DNA from: Chalara sp. BL73
Lineage: Eukaryota > Ascomycota > Leotiomycetes > Helotiales
Length of the DNA stretch: 64,000 bases
Direction: 5' to 3'
Assembly: GCA_918026815.1 (NCBI GenBank)
Contig: CAKJVC010000098.1
Span: 62,001 to 126,000 of the forward strand
The translations under genes and the position numbers were made by a program. A model generated the notes under the pieces. That model saw only the letters and a list, made by a program, of their open reading frames with translations, made no database searches and was not told the origin of the DNA. Below are positions 10,715-22,736 of the stretch, in pieces. The first letter of the stretch is position 1, and the number at the start of each line of letters is the position of its first letter.

Positions 10715-11490
10715 GATTGTGATGGCTGGATTGAATGTTTTGTGGTTCGTTCATACTTTGGCAGCAGGAGTACGCTTTATAAAGAAAGAAATTGAATTTC
10801 GAGGTGGGAGAACAGAGAGGCAAAACACTATTGTTCTGACACGAAGTCTTTGTTTAACACATAATGGCAATGTTGACCCTGATGATATTCGAGATGAAAT
10901 GGTCAAGGACTAGGCACACATGCCATAGATTTCTTTGTCTATATTTGAGATCCGTTGTAATTAACAATCACGAAAGGGAGAAGAGAAGACAAGATGATGA
11001 AAGTATAAGAAAGAATCTAATTGTTGTTTCCTTCATTAGTCCGGTGCGAACTGGCGAAGTCAGCTGACTATTTGGAGTATTTTGACAGCAGCCACGACAG
11101 AATGGCCACTAAGCTTCTCAACGATACAATTCGGCGTCCCTGTAACGCTCAGCCGTGGTCAGAAAGCAAATTAGTGTAGCTGACTCCATTCTGTGCGATG
11201 TTTCAACCCGTATTTATGTGTTCATACTAATACTTGACTATCTGCACTAACCTATTTTGGATGCGCTAAGACAATTATTTAGAATATTTACGACACGGAT
11301 CAGGATGTCTAAAATTACACTCAGATGTCGAATATAATGAAAGGAATATGATTGATATGCTTGCTTAGCGAGCGAATGGAACCACGCGACATCGAGTCAC
11401 CAATTTTATCTAAATCCTTATCTATACAAGTAAAAGACGCCTAATGAAACCCTATAAGAATATTTACAATGTCTCAAACTAGCCATCCAC
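10715..11490. other. Intergenic, amidoligase promoter and IDO-fusion 3' flank
   Basis: AT-rich DNA without a supported gene. Short open frames on plus (10563-10913, 10864-11067) have no start context or family signal. Confidence 0.6.
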
Positions 11491-14400
11491 TTAGAACGTC
11501 GGCGCAACTCTGCGCTCAGGTAGGACCAAAGCTCTCAAGCTTGTCGTACTCCTATCTCTTGAATGCAGACTTCCCGCATGGCTCGCCATGCTCTGCCTTG
11601 TAGACGCAGCCTGCGCTTGTATCATCCTCCTCGCGCGATCATCCATGGGATTCGCCGGTGAAGGCGGCACAGAGCCAGGTTTCTGTCGACGGTTCATATT
11701 GCTGAAGACGGAGGAGGGTAGTGCTGGAGACTCCATGATAGGGGCAACATGCATATCCGGGGAGGGGCCGAGAAGAGGCGTCCGGGCGGGAGAGTGAGGG
11801 AAACGCGGTGCGCCAGGACTAGATGATGAGGTGTTGCTACGTGCGCGTGGTTTACGGACGACTTCGCCACTTGAAGATGAGCGGCCACGCGAATTGAGCT
11901 GAAGTGAAGAGAACGCATTTAGCTCCTGAGAGCCATTTGAGGAGTGACTGTTTGTCCTGCTTAGTGGAGGTGTTGGCAGTGTTCTATGCGACTGCGGAAT
12001 CTGAGGAACAGGTGGTCGACTGTATGTGTTCATCAACTGCTCGAGGCTCACTCCGCCAGGCGGCAGCTTGCTCAGTCTACGGATAGAGCGCATGTTGTTG
12101 TTCAAGAACTGGGACATTCGCTTCATAGCGTGCCCATTTTCATGGGATTCATTGGCCGAAACACTGTCATTTGCTGTTGCCTGGCCTCGCATCTCATGTT
12201 GCTCTGTAAGACCGAGAGCTGGACGAGATGGTGCAGGTGCTCTGTGAATATTTTTCTGTATCTGATTGATCACATGATCGAAGTCAACTCCACCTTGCTG
12301 GGCTTGATAATTGTTTGTCTTTCCCATAACTATGTCCTGGGTCAGGACAGCAAATGACCCATCGCGAATCTTGCGCCTCACAAGATTCCATCTCGTTCTG
12401 GCTGGATTCGACTCCATCTCCGGGTGATACATTGAATGCTGGGCAAGCTTTGAATAGAATCCTTCCAATCTCACCGCCATACGCTCGAGGAGCTGAAGTA
12501 AGAAGTTGGAGATGGCTGTGATGCGTTGTTGATCTGAAGATGTTTCAAGCTCCATAATAGTATCGAAAGCATCCATACCTCGACAAGCTTCTTCCCGAAT
12601 TCCTTCTAAAAGTTCCATGTCTAGCTCAACAGACTTCTTGACATACTCAAGGATCCCCCGCTCTTGAAATCGCGCAGCTTGACTGTCCGAGGTGAATTTC
12701 CCGATTTGAGATACTTCAGTAGAGGTGTTCATTGCATCAGTGGAGCATTTCGCCCTAGCGATTATGCCCAACACATCTGGAAGACTAGTAGAACTAGAGC
12801 TTGTGGCAGCATTGGCAAGGGTGAAGGATAGCTTTAGGTAGATCTCTTGAAGCTTGGCGCCAAATAAGGCCGAGAATCCGGTTTGAAGCAATCGGGATTG
12901 ATGATGGTAGAACTTCCGAACACCTTTCATATCGAATAGAGATCCGTGGAAGAAAATATCGCCCGTAACGGTAGTACCCATGAACTCATCTACCTCAAAA
13001 GCTTGCGATACTAATGTCTCCACGGATGTTCTCAAGTAATCTGCCCACAGCTCATACAACATGCTGATCTCCTCAGATTTATGAAAGTCTGGCTTCGGGG
13101 ACAAGTGCCCAATAAAGTATTTGTTGAGAAGACTAGACACCTCGGGATTATTTGTATGGCCTAGCATATCAAAAGAGCTTGAGCAATCAACTCCTGCGTT
13201 GGATTTGATAATACTCGTTCCACCAGGGTGCATCGGACAGAAGTCGGTGACATCATATACACTTCCATGTACACCAATATAGATACGGCTATTGGGTTGG
13301 TGACCAGTATGAAGTGATAGTTCGGAGAGGGGAATCGTTGGAATGTTGCAAGGTAATGGTTTGGGAGACATAAAAACGTCAATCATAAAGCGCCGCTCCG
13401 CAAAGGCAGTATTGAGGAGGACTTCTGCAGACTCCATGCTTGTTGTTCGCTGCTGGTAGATAGCTTTGCGGATACCTGACATAACCGAGTCGAACACTGA
13501 AAGGGAGCCACAAACATAGAGATAGCCACCTAAGCCACCTTGCTTTTTCGACATGACAAGGTCGCACACTGTTGCCCCTTGCTCGACAATCAAAGAGTCA
13601 ATATATCGAGGAGGCGTATCTTTCTCGACCAGGTCTCTCAAATATCTATCGTAATTGAGACCACGAGAGTCACGAGAGAAAGCAGTATAGACCTCCATTG
13701 AGCCTTCCTGAACATATTCCCGAAGCTCATGCTCATAGCAAAACTTCTCCCTCGATTGTACACCGAGAAATAGTATGTTCCGTCCTACTGACCGCCCGGC
13801 TCGTGCTTGCCAGAAACTTCGGAAAGGTGCAATACCACTACCGCCTGCAAAGTATGCACATGGCGCAGCATCGTCAATCGGTAATTGGAATTGAAGGGGT
13901 CGTGAAATACCGATGAGCAGCTCCTCATCGTCTGTCATGAAGTCATTTTGCAGTAGTGGAGGTGGGTTCAAGAAGCCACTACTCACGCCATAGCGAAGAG
14001 TGGTTGCACCACCAGCTAGAGCTTTACAGATATCAAATTCAGACCTGGCCACGGTCAACTCGACTGTGCTTGGCAAAATCTCCTCAGGGAAGTTTGATAT
14101 GCTGTACGTCCGAGGCACTTCGACTGCCACGAGCTCAGCCAGCCAAGCAAGATTTCCAGCGAGATCAAATGCTTGGTCCCAAATATGAGGTTGAGTATCC
14201 ATCACTGCGGCTTGGAGAAGATCACCTAATGAGGCTTTCACTGGCCACTCAGTTGTTGCCAGTACTTGCAGAAGAGTGTTGGATGAAGCACGGAGCATGG
14301 CATGGAGTCTCATGACCAAGTCCTGAGTGAGTGGTGCAAGGTGCCCCCTACGTAAGATATCCTTGACGGTCAATTGTGGCGTGGACGTCTTGGACACGGA

Positions 14401-16506
14401 GCCCATATGCTCTGCAAACCTCATCCAAGTCTTGTCCAGTGATACATTTTCTTCGAGCATTGTATCTAGGCCAAGTGCAGTGGCTACCTTAGCGCATTCC
14501 GTCCAGCTATTGAGAGGCATGATTGCAAGCCGGTCGCCAGGCTGAAAAGTAATACCAGTGTCTTGAATATCGAGCATGACTTTGGCGGTTGCTCGATCAG
14601 CGTCACTGTCGACATAAGATCTGTTTAGTACCCTGGATTTGAAACGGCATTCGGCAAAAGATCCACGCATCTCATGCGGTTCAACTTGAAGCGTACCACG
14701 GAATGGTTCAAGTCTCTCCTTCATTGAGTCTGCGAACTCTTGATGGGTCTTCTCCCACGGCCGCGCAGATGGCGCACCAGCTCCGGAGCCACCATTTGTT
14801 TCAGATCTGCCGGTCTTACCAGCAACCTCAAGCATGCCAAAGACCTTGTATCGATGAGTGCCCATGAATCCACGTTCGCCTGTATATGCTTCAACAATGC
14901 CATCCAGTGCACCTTGAAGTCGTTGATCACCTGACTGGGCGACATATTCAGGAATTTGATAATGATATTCAATGGCAGCTATAAAAGCTCTCCAATCTGC
15001 AATATGTTTAGCGTTCATGCTATGATTAGATACAACACCTGTTGAAATGACTCACTTGACGGCAACCATGCCCTGAGATGAACCCCCTCCACGCCAAGAA
15101 ATGAATCGTACTTCTTGCGACCCAAGAAAGCATCCATTACCAAATAAGGAGGGAATTGTAGACCTGAGGTAGCGGGGCAACGCGGGGAAAGAGGGGCAGA
15201 GAATTTGGCCCAACGAACCCACTCTGACGGAGCAACGTAGTTCTCTCCGGATCCTGGGTTGAGAGAGATTGTGTGGAATGCATTGGGCATGCGCTCAAGA
15301 ATTTCCTTTAGTCGAATGAGTTCGCGCAGCAATCCATCATTATTCCTGCTCATGACATACTCCTGACAACTTGCAATTGCATCAACACCATGTTGGAATG
15401 AAGCTGTAACATGTAAGCTAGAATTCACAGAATGCCGCAGCCTACTTACCAGAGGTGTCCGCACAACCTTTCAGAAATGCCTTTTCTGATCGATCACCAA
15501 ACATTGGCCACCTCAAATCCATGTTGTCAAAACGGCCGATGTATGGATGAATAGAGGTAGGGTCTCTGAGTTTGGCATTGAACGAAGATTGATCATAGAA
15601 GCTGAGATGTGGGATTTGTCGACCCAACCGTTTTGAAATTTGATAGAATGGAAGGCCGATTGTTTTTGGAATACCCTTCACTTCATCACCCAATTCGTCG
15701 CTCATTTCTACGTATGATCCGATTGGTCGGGCGCTGACGTTCACTCCTTCACTGCCGTTGTGCTTGTCCTCATACTTGTATATTGAACAAAGACACCCAA
15801 GAGTGACTAGCGCCGCCCACAGCGCTGCGTCCGGAATGACGTCCTCTGTCCCTTCGACTAGTGGCAGCGCCGCCACCGACTCTCGAACTCTACCTCTCGC
15901 CACACAACCGGGCATGCGTTCGCAAAGATCTGACCAAACTCTTCCAGGTGAGCGAGCCAACGCACCTGGGGCAGCCTCGTAATCTGGCGGACAGAAACCA
16001 TGTTCAACGCTGAGATACCCATCTCGCCAACCAGTCCGAGGTCCAATCTCTTCTGCTCTGATGATCACTTGCCGAGCAGGTGCACCTAGTGCCACAGCAA
16101 GTAAATCTTGCTCGTTCACATTCAAAGCATCTAGAGCTTTGGTTCCTTTAGTTACCTGTATCTCTTTGATTGTTGACATAGGTGGGACGCTAGCATATAA
16201 CATTTCATTGATTGCCGTTCGTTCCCTTGATATAGTTAGTATGGCTATGCACTACAGAAATTAGAAAACAAGACCTTTGGCGCAAGTATTGCCCTGGATC
16301 TACTCCGAAGGGTATCTACGCTGGTCAGTGCCAATTCCAAGAACTAATGGGGGATAAAATACATCAAAAGCTGCATGTAGGTCTCCATGCTGGGTCATTC
16401 CAAGGAAGTTGCACCCCCTTGGGCCAACTTGACTTCCTTTATTACTCATTGGGCATCCTCCACTTCCTCGAACGGAGCCCGCCACTGGACAAGATCGTTC
16501 AGACAT
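11491..16506 (-). CDS. IDO-like haem dioxygenase fused to FAD/NADPH reductase and cytochrome b5
   Basis: Multidomain protein of 1,611 aa in four exons: 16506-16320, 16244-15450, 15403-15056 and 14996-11491 (4,836 bases, in frame; introns of 75, 46 and 59 bp). A TATTTATAAAC element lies about 30 bp upstream of the ATG. Residues 1 to about 105 are an N-terminal extension with two Cys-Pro motifs. Residues about 105-535 are an IDO domain (PF01231): RDPTSIHPYIGRFDNMDLRW, then QFPPYLVMDAFLGR, with His491 in GTHRYKVFG at the place of the proximal haem ligand. The FAD/NADPH part follows: RTYSISNFPEE near 739, AGGSGIAPFRSFW near 827, YVCGS near 938, ending in RRFMIDVF like P450 reductases. No FMN domain is present. 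A cytochrome b5 domain at about 1000-1076 has HPGG (His1033) and LGHTNN (His1057). Residues from about 1077 to about 1380 look helical and unassigned, and the tail is Ser/Pro/Arg-rich. I infer electron flow NADPH-FAD-b5-IDO haem. The substrate (tryptophan or another indole) is unproven. Confidence 0.88.
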
Positions 16507-19245
16507 TGTATTATATTCCTCCTAGGTGATAGTTTATAAATACTAGGCGTAAAAATGCCACCGGGGCCAGAATGAAAGAGGCCGTCGAGGCTATCTTCAG
16601 TTCGAAAGGAAAGGAAATAAGCACTGTGGCCAAGTTGATATCAACGATAGATCAGGTGCAAACACCTCGAAGGAGATGAAAGTGTTGTTCGAGCAGAACC
16701 TGGGTAACTTGTATTTCTACCTTCGCAGCGGAACACCAATCATACCAGGAGAAACATAACCAACTATAATTAGTTGACTTGGCTGGAACTTAACGGACCA
16801 CTTTAACGGAGATGATCACAGTGCATCACCCCTGGCGGCTCGCTTCCTTCACCTGTCAAAACATATGAGGTGGATTAAACGGGCCTTCCTCGATTCGACC
16901 AGAACATGAGCGGCCACGTACTGTTGTGGCATAGTTAGGGATAATATTTCTACCGCTAACATTTATTCGCCGCCACCGGGATGTAGGTGTGATTGCGGGG
17001 AAGCTTTAATGTGAAGTTGAGAGCCACATATATATTCTATGATTATGCGCTCAGCAACAACATCTACATCGAATGACCGCCATTCTTATCATTTTAATTG
17101 AAAGGGAATATGAAATTCGATCAAATGTAGCTCCTAACAGTCAATGACCACATGGCTCATCAGGCTGAAAACTTGCTGCTTTCGTCGGCAATTCCGTAGA
17201 ATAGAGGATAAGTCTGAGGCTCAAGTCAGGCTGGCATTAGTTGTGGGGGAGCGTGTCCGCCGAGCCTCATGCTGCACTTGAGGTCTGAAGTCCATATGAG
17301 ACACCGCCGGCACTCATCCCGGAAACGGTCCTGAGTGGTCTTGGCGGAGAGTTCAGGGCAATCTTGGCGGTTTTGAAACGGCTTAGTCGTCAGTGGAAAC
17401 GTGAGGCGGACAGCGGAAAGCCTGCAATAAAATGCATGGGGCGTGTATTGAATAGTCGAGCACTACGCTGTGCACGAATCAGGAATTGAGATGGTCCTAC
17501 TGTGGCGCACTGATTCAACAGTTGAAGCATTTGCTGGATACTTTGCCCAGCCGCCTAGACCATCCAATATTTTCTCACTACATCAACATTAGACAGCTTG
17601 GCAGAGGTGTACGTAACCCCCGGCGATGTTTTGTAAGAAACTTGCAAAAGCCAAGATTCTCATAACAAAGAGCCCCTTTCCATCAGTCGATTTGTCCTTT
17701 CGGTTGGTGATCTTTTTGCTGCTTCGGGGGATTGAACGTCTTTCGACTTATTAGGAGGCCGATACTGCCAGATGCGACATTGAAAAGTACAAAAGATGTT
17801 TACAATGTAAAGGACTCATTGTAGAGTGTGCGGACGCGTCGTCAGCTAGATAAATGTGAAGATGAGGAGATGAAGCCAAGAGATGAATGTCGTTGAAAGC
17901 ATGCAAATTCTTTAGTCCACCACTCGGAATGAGCCGCCACCAATCCCTTAGTTTCACAAGATCGAAGGAATCTTGATTCTTTAGAACAGTGCACAAGATC
18001 GCCTCATGATGCAAAAAAAGAAATCCTTGAATTTTGAAACAATGATCGAGATCTATACAACCAGAAAATGAACTTGTAGTAGCCCAATGCTCTTCTATGT
18101 GGACCAACGTCTTTTCACTTTTGATGTTTTAGTACCAATACAATAACCAGGTAGTTTGATCTGCGTCTCAGGCATTTCTTTTCTTAAAGAAAAGCTGTGG
18201 GGGAAGATATTGAGCCAGAAATATGCATAAATGATAGACTCAAGGCCTACAAGCACATCATCTCTAAGATGGCGACGACAATTATTATTCTCAAATACGG
18301 CGTCGAGAAATTTGACCTTCAATTAATACTGTATAGCGTTGATCGAGATGGAGCTCTCAGGAAGCGAATTTTTGCTCGAGTAATCAATTAGTACATAGCC
18401 ACCAATGTACCGGCTTCACAGCAGGATAATACAGGATGATGGAATGACACTCATAGCGACAATGAATTTTGTCTCTAGGCACGAACTACACTATTTCCCT
18501 CACCTTTTTTTGCTGGCATACAAAGTCCATGTCCATCGCTCATGCCCAATGGCGCCATCACTTCTACCTATGCTGTTATGTTTCCACCTCTAAATTTATC
18601 CCACTCATCAATGCATTTGTCGTCTCAACTTGAGACTTCTTGCCTGCAACGTGCTGAACCGAGAACCAAGTCATGAAACGGGACGAATCTCTGGGCTCGG
18701 CATCTGCTCGTTGGGTCGTTTACTCGAGGCCCGAGCATTATCGGTGGTGATTGGTTCCATATCGGACGATCGTGGCCGGCCTTGATAAGTGGTTGGCTAT
18801 CTTCCCAGAGTCATCACAATGTGATGTTATTGCTGGGTTTTCGTTTCACATGAGAAATCTAGCCATAAGATCGGCTCATTTAACACATAACATGATGTTG
18901 CAAGTCAGCATCATTTTCGTGCGATAGGATAGCAGCCTGAGCAATGTTCTTGCGACTGAAGATGAGTCCTGTTTCCAGAAGAGAAATGAGGTGAACCATT
19001 CTTGAGCGGGCGAGCATGATTGCCATAGTGTTAGGCATTATTAAATATTCGAGCTATTACCAATGCTAAGATCGTGTATCAAGGTGTTCAACAAGAAATA
19101 AGCCAATGGCTAAGCCTGTAATTGTGTCCTTCATATGAACCATATGAATATAAACAAACAACACCACAGACGCTGACCGGCCACAGAGTCGATGAACAGC
19201 ATCTATTCATAGCACCTTCTAGGAGTTAGGTTGACGCTTTTGTAA
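16507..19245. other. Intergenic, IDO-fusion promoter and AT-rich spacer
   Basis: The first part is the promoter of the IDO-fusion gene (TATA-like element at about 16531-16541). Beyond it I find only short open frames (such as 17751-18107 and 18095-18322, both minus) with no family signal. A 19-codon coding-like stretch on plus from about 16573 (MKEAVEAIFSSKGKEISTVA) ends in a stop and may be a relic. Confidence 0.5.
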
Positions 19246-20470
19246 CTAGGATGTCTCAGACCTCAAGGCGTCGAAGTTCATTGGCCGCGAGAGCGTACCT
19301 GTACCCCAGCGAACATCTGGCAGGTTTTCAGCATGGTCTAACCATTGCTCACCCGACTCATTATCTCCGACGACAAAACACATATTAGCCATCTCCAACA
19401 TACTCGGCCCGAACTTGTCAGCCGCTGCAACTTGAAACCACTCCCTCGCCATGCCGAAATCCCTGAATTTCTTTGGCCTCCCCGGCCGACTTTTCACTTC
19501 AATTAACTCTAATATACCAAGGGAGTGCCAGGAAGCAATCAGTCCATGTTGTGCAGCTTTCGAAAGACGTAACCTTCGAATAGCGGCATCATTGGATCCC
19601 AATATACCAAGTTGATGGTATGCTCTGGGGTCATTGTAATCGAGCGCAGATTTCTGATAGCAATCAATGGCCCTTGATTTATCCTTCAAGGTCAAGTATA
19701 TCTCCCCCATGGTGTAAAATGCCTCGCCTGCTGTGTCCGGCGGGACGGAATCAAGGTCGCCGCTTGTTACAGCACGTAATATCTTCAACGCTTCCTGCAC
19801 TTTGTTCTGGCTTAATAATACGCTCCCTAGTACGATGGCGGCTCTGGAATCACCACTTCCAGCAAGCCTTCCGAGTTCTTGTATCGGCCCACGCATCTCA
19901 GCGGTTTGTATAGCTTTACTCCTCAGGGCGATTTCCACCAGCTGGTATGTCGTCGAAGTATCACCCAATCTGTAGGCCGAAAACATGAGATCTCTTGCTA
20001 AACGTTTTTGTGTAGGCGTAGAGAGTTTGTCGGACAGGATTACTAGCGCTAGAGAGCTTAGGACACGAGGTTTTATGCCAAATTCTGGAAGCATTAGCTT
20101 TAACAAACTCCACATGCCATACGGACATACCATCACACAGTTTTCTCTCCCATCCTGACACATTCGCTTTGGCACATACTTGGTATCGCCGAAGTAAACC
20201 TCGTTGCAATTCGGCGTTTATGGGCAACCATTCTTTGAACGCATTCATACAGGCATCAGGAGAAGGGAGATTTTCATCCAGATTTTCAGATGATGTCTGA
20301 GACGCTGGGAGGGGCGGTTGAATGGGTTTGTGGCCTCGATTAAGTCTCTTTACACGCGGCGAAATGGCCGGTTTTGTTTTCGCCCTCACTGCTGACGCAG
20401 AATGAAAGCATCTGTAGACATCCACGCGGCATCGTATTTCCACGAAAGGTTTGAGTCGTGTCGTTGCCAT
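19246..20470 (-). CDS. TPR/Sel1-like repeat protein, probably mitochondrial
   Basis: Predicted 392 aa in two exons, 20470-20131 and 20084-19246. The 46-bp intron has a GTATGT donor, a GCTAAT branch and a CCAG acceptor, and restores KLCD-EFGIKPRVL. The chosen start, MATTRLKPFVEIRCRVDVYR, gives an Arg-rich N-terminus without acidic residues until position 11, resembling a mitochondrial targeting sequence. An upstream in-frame ATG at 20530 is also possible (412 aa). The C-terminal two-thirds contain helical repeats of TPR/Sel1 type, for example AGEAFYTMGEIYLTLKDKSR and DPRAYHQLGILGS followed by SKAAQHGLIASWHSLGILEL. Such proteins usually hold complexes together, and several fungal ones act in respiratory-chain assembly. 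No specific orthologue is recognised. Confidence 0.75.
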
Positions 20471-20885
20471 GGCAGAATTGTATCGCTCAAGCTTTTGCGG
20501 AACTATAACAATTTGCAGGGTTGGCAGCACCTAGAAGGCGGACAAGTGTTGTTTTGAAGCACTGATGTAATTATCAACATGCGTTGAACAAACAAATGGA
20601 AAGGTTCAATTGGCCCGGTGCCAAGCCGGCTCGGGAAACTTGTCCCGACCCCTTTAACACGGCACGAATTAATCTAAATGATATACAAAATGTCTCCTCA
20701 TTTAAACTCATTACAATAGAGGTGTGGAAATGGTTTGACAATGAAACCCCCGGAGGAGTTTTTGTATTATTTCTACCAAATCCCGCCTATCAATGCTCCG
20801 CTAAATTATTTCGCTGATCATGGCGCATTCTGTATTGCTTCATCGGAGTATTTGTGAAGGTGCAATACAGCCTATTGCTGTGTTA

Positions 20886-21927
20886 TTATTGGTCCTTCGC
20901 TGGAGTATGGCAACCACCCCCAAGTTCCCTCTCTGCTGCTCCTGGTGGATCCTTGGGAATAATAATTTCCTGAAGCTCTCCACCATATCATTGGCCGCGA
21001 ATTGTCTGAGCATTTTGAACCACATCGAATTGTCTCATCGTCTTGCCTTTATGCACGCCTCCTTCAATGAGTGCATTCTGTTCCTGTGGGTCATACCATA
21101 TCAACTGAATGTTGTGAAGGTCTCCTGTGACTACTTGAATATCTGATAATATCTGTAGTCAGCTCCCATTTCTCTCCATGAAAATCCTCCATACTTGTAC
21201 ACGTGCATAAGGCAAGTAGGCAGGCTCTCTTGAGACATATCTGCTGAGCCACTTTTTATTGAATAGCTGATCATAGCTCACTCCATTAGCTACAATTTTC
21301 GGCAAGTTGTCGTTGAAAAATTGAATGGTAGAGTACTCGTTCTTATAGTCTGCTAGACATGACTTGACGCTAAAGTTGTAAGATTGTCTGTCTACCAGCT
21401 AGTAACCTTTATAAGTGACATGATAGTCGAAGAACAGGTAATATTGGTTGTGATTCTGAAGTGCCTTTGTCCTGTTTAGTGCCTCTATTCCCATAGCCAA
21501 GCTTTCTTCGCAATTTTGAGACCGGAACATCTCAACTACCATGCATGGCCTCTTGTGACAGTCTCTGCTGTGTTCTGTATTCGCTTTTCAGTATCACTCA
21601 AAGGTAGCTCTGCACTTTTCACAAATACTTACGATGGCCTGGTTGCTTCCTAAGGCTATTCGGGCAATATAGCTTGCCGTGGAATACTTCACGGATAAGT
21701 TCTGTATTTCGACTAATAGTGAAAGGGAAAGTAGGGTGAGTTCCACAAGTGTTCTTGAAATTGAAATTTTGAGGATGGAGAGTAGCCAAGATAGCGAAAC
21801 TCTGCAAGCCCTCGATATGCTTCTGTGCGAGAGTTGTGGAACAGAGGAAGGCATCCTGCAGAGAATTCGGCCTATACAGACATCTTCATCTGTCCTCTGC
21901 TGCTTCCCTCCTCGACGTTGTTGCACT
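20886..21927 (-). pseudogene. Decayed gene of unknown function with in-frame stops
   Basis: Several stretches on the minus strand read as clear protein in a consistent order. One is a first exon with LQSFAILATL and then CGTHPTFPFTISRNTELIRE, ending at a GTAAGT donor near 21630. A second, about 21590-21200, reads HSRDCHKRPCMVVEMFRSQN, then NHNQYYLFFDYHVTYKGY, a TAG stop, and SYNFSVKSCLADYKNEYSTI. A good intron (GTATGG to GCTGACTACAG) joins YARVQ to ILSDIQVVTGDLHNIQLIWY. A further TGA interrupts TIRGQ and YGGELQEIIIP before the final stop at 20886. Both internal stops could come from C-to-T changes (CAG to TAG, CGA to TGA), as expected from repeat-induced point mutation. I do not recognise the family. 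Confidence 0.5.
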
Positions 21928-22736
21928 GGTCATGACTCCTAAATAAGGCTTGCTGCTACTCTGAATCATTTCTTGTCTCCTGTCTAGTGCCCACCTCCAC
22001 TAGACTCGTGTTCCCATAAGATCAATTAGGATAAATTCTTGTGGGCGAACCGTGGCCGTCAGAGAGCAATCAGTAGAACGATGATATGGATACCGTTACC
22101 TTGGATCTTCATATTAGACTAAGACAGTCCGTCCGCCTCGTATATTGAGAAAGTAATCAGGAGAAAGAACGAATAAATAGGAACAATACTAAGGTTATAT
22201 AGAAATAGTGGCATCCTAAGCCTAGAAATTTTCGCCTTTGAAGAAACGGACGAAAATACAGGCTTAGCAAGACGACCGAACAATTTATGTACCTTTGATG
22301 ATTGAGGATCATCATACACCAAATATATTGAATGCATGATCTCAAACCCGAGATACTATAAATGCCACTTGTAGCAAGTGTCGTGCACCTCTTATCAACG
22401 CCGATGAAACATTGAAATGGTTCAGGTGCTTGCCCAAAATATAAAAAACAAAGTCGGAAATATTGAACCTTGTGTTCTGTCTTATGGCTACAGTCTCAGG
22501 CTGCCCATGTATCAATTGTTGTGATATATGATACATCAAGGAAGGCTTCGAACACTGTTATCAAGGCACAGTAAGCTGTACAAAGACATTTGATGTCCGG
22601 CCTGCCAAGGGAAGGGCCCCACACTTTATGGGGGCATCAAAGCGGTGAGCCATTTTTCTGCCGGGTAAAAGTTACAGAAAAATTACCATTGTGAGGGCAT
22701 TTTGGAACAACGCATGATGCAAATGTATAGCCTTCC
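21928..22736. other. Intergenic, UTP16 upstream region
   Basis: No supported gene. AT-rich, with only short open frames. Confidence 0.55.

Noticed and set aside
16573..16680. Short coding-like stretch on plus upstream of the IDO fusion
   Set aside because: It ends in a stop after about 35 codons and no continuing exon could be found. Kept only as a possible relic.
20101..20160. 25-bp intron or frameshift in the TPR gene
   Set aside because: A second GTATGT donor 49 bases downstream gives a normal 46-bp intron in the right phase.
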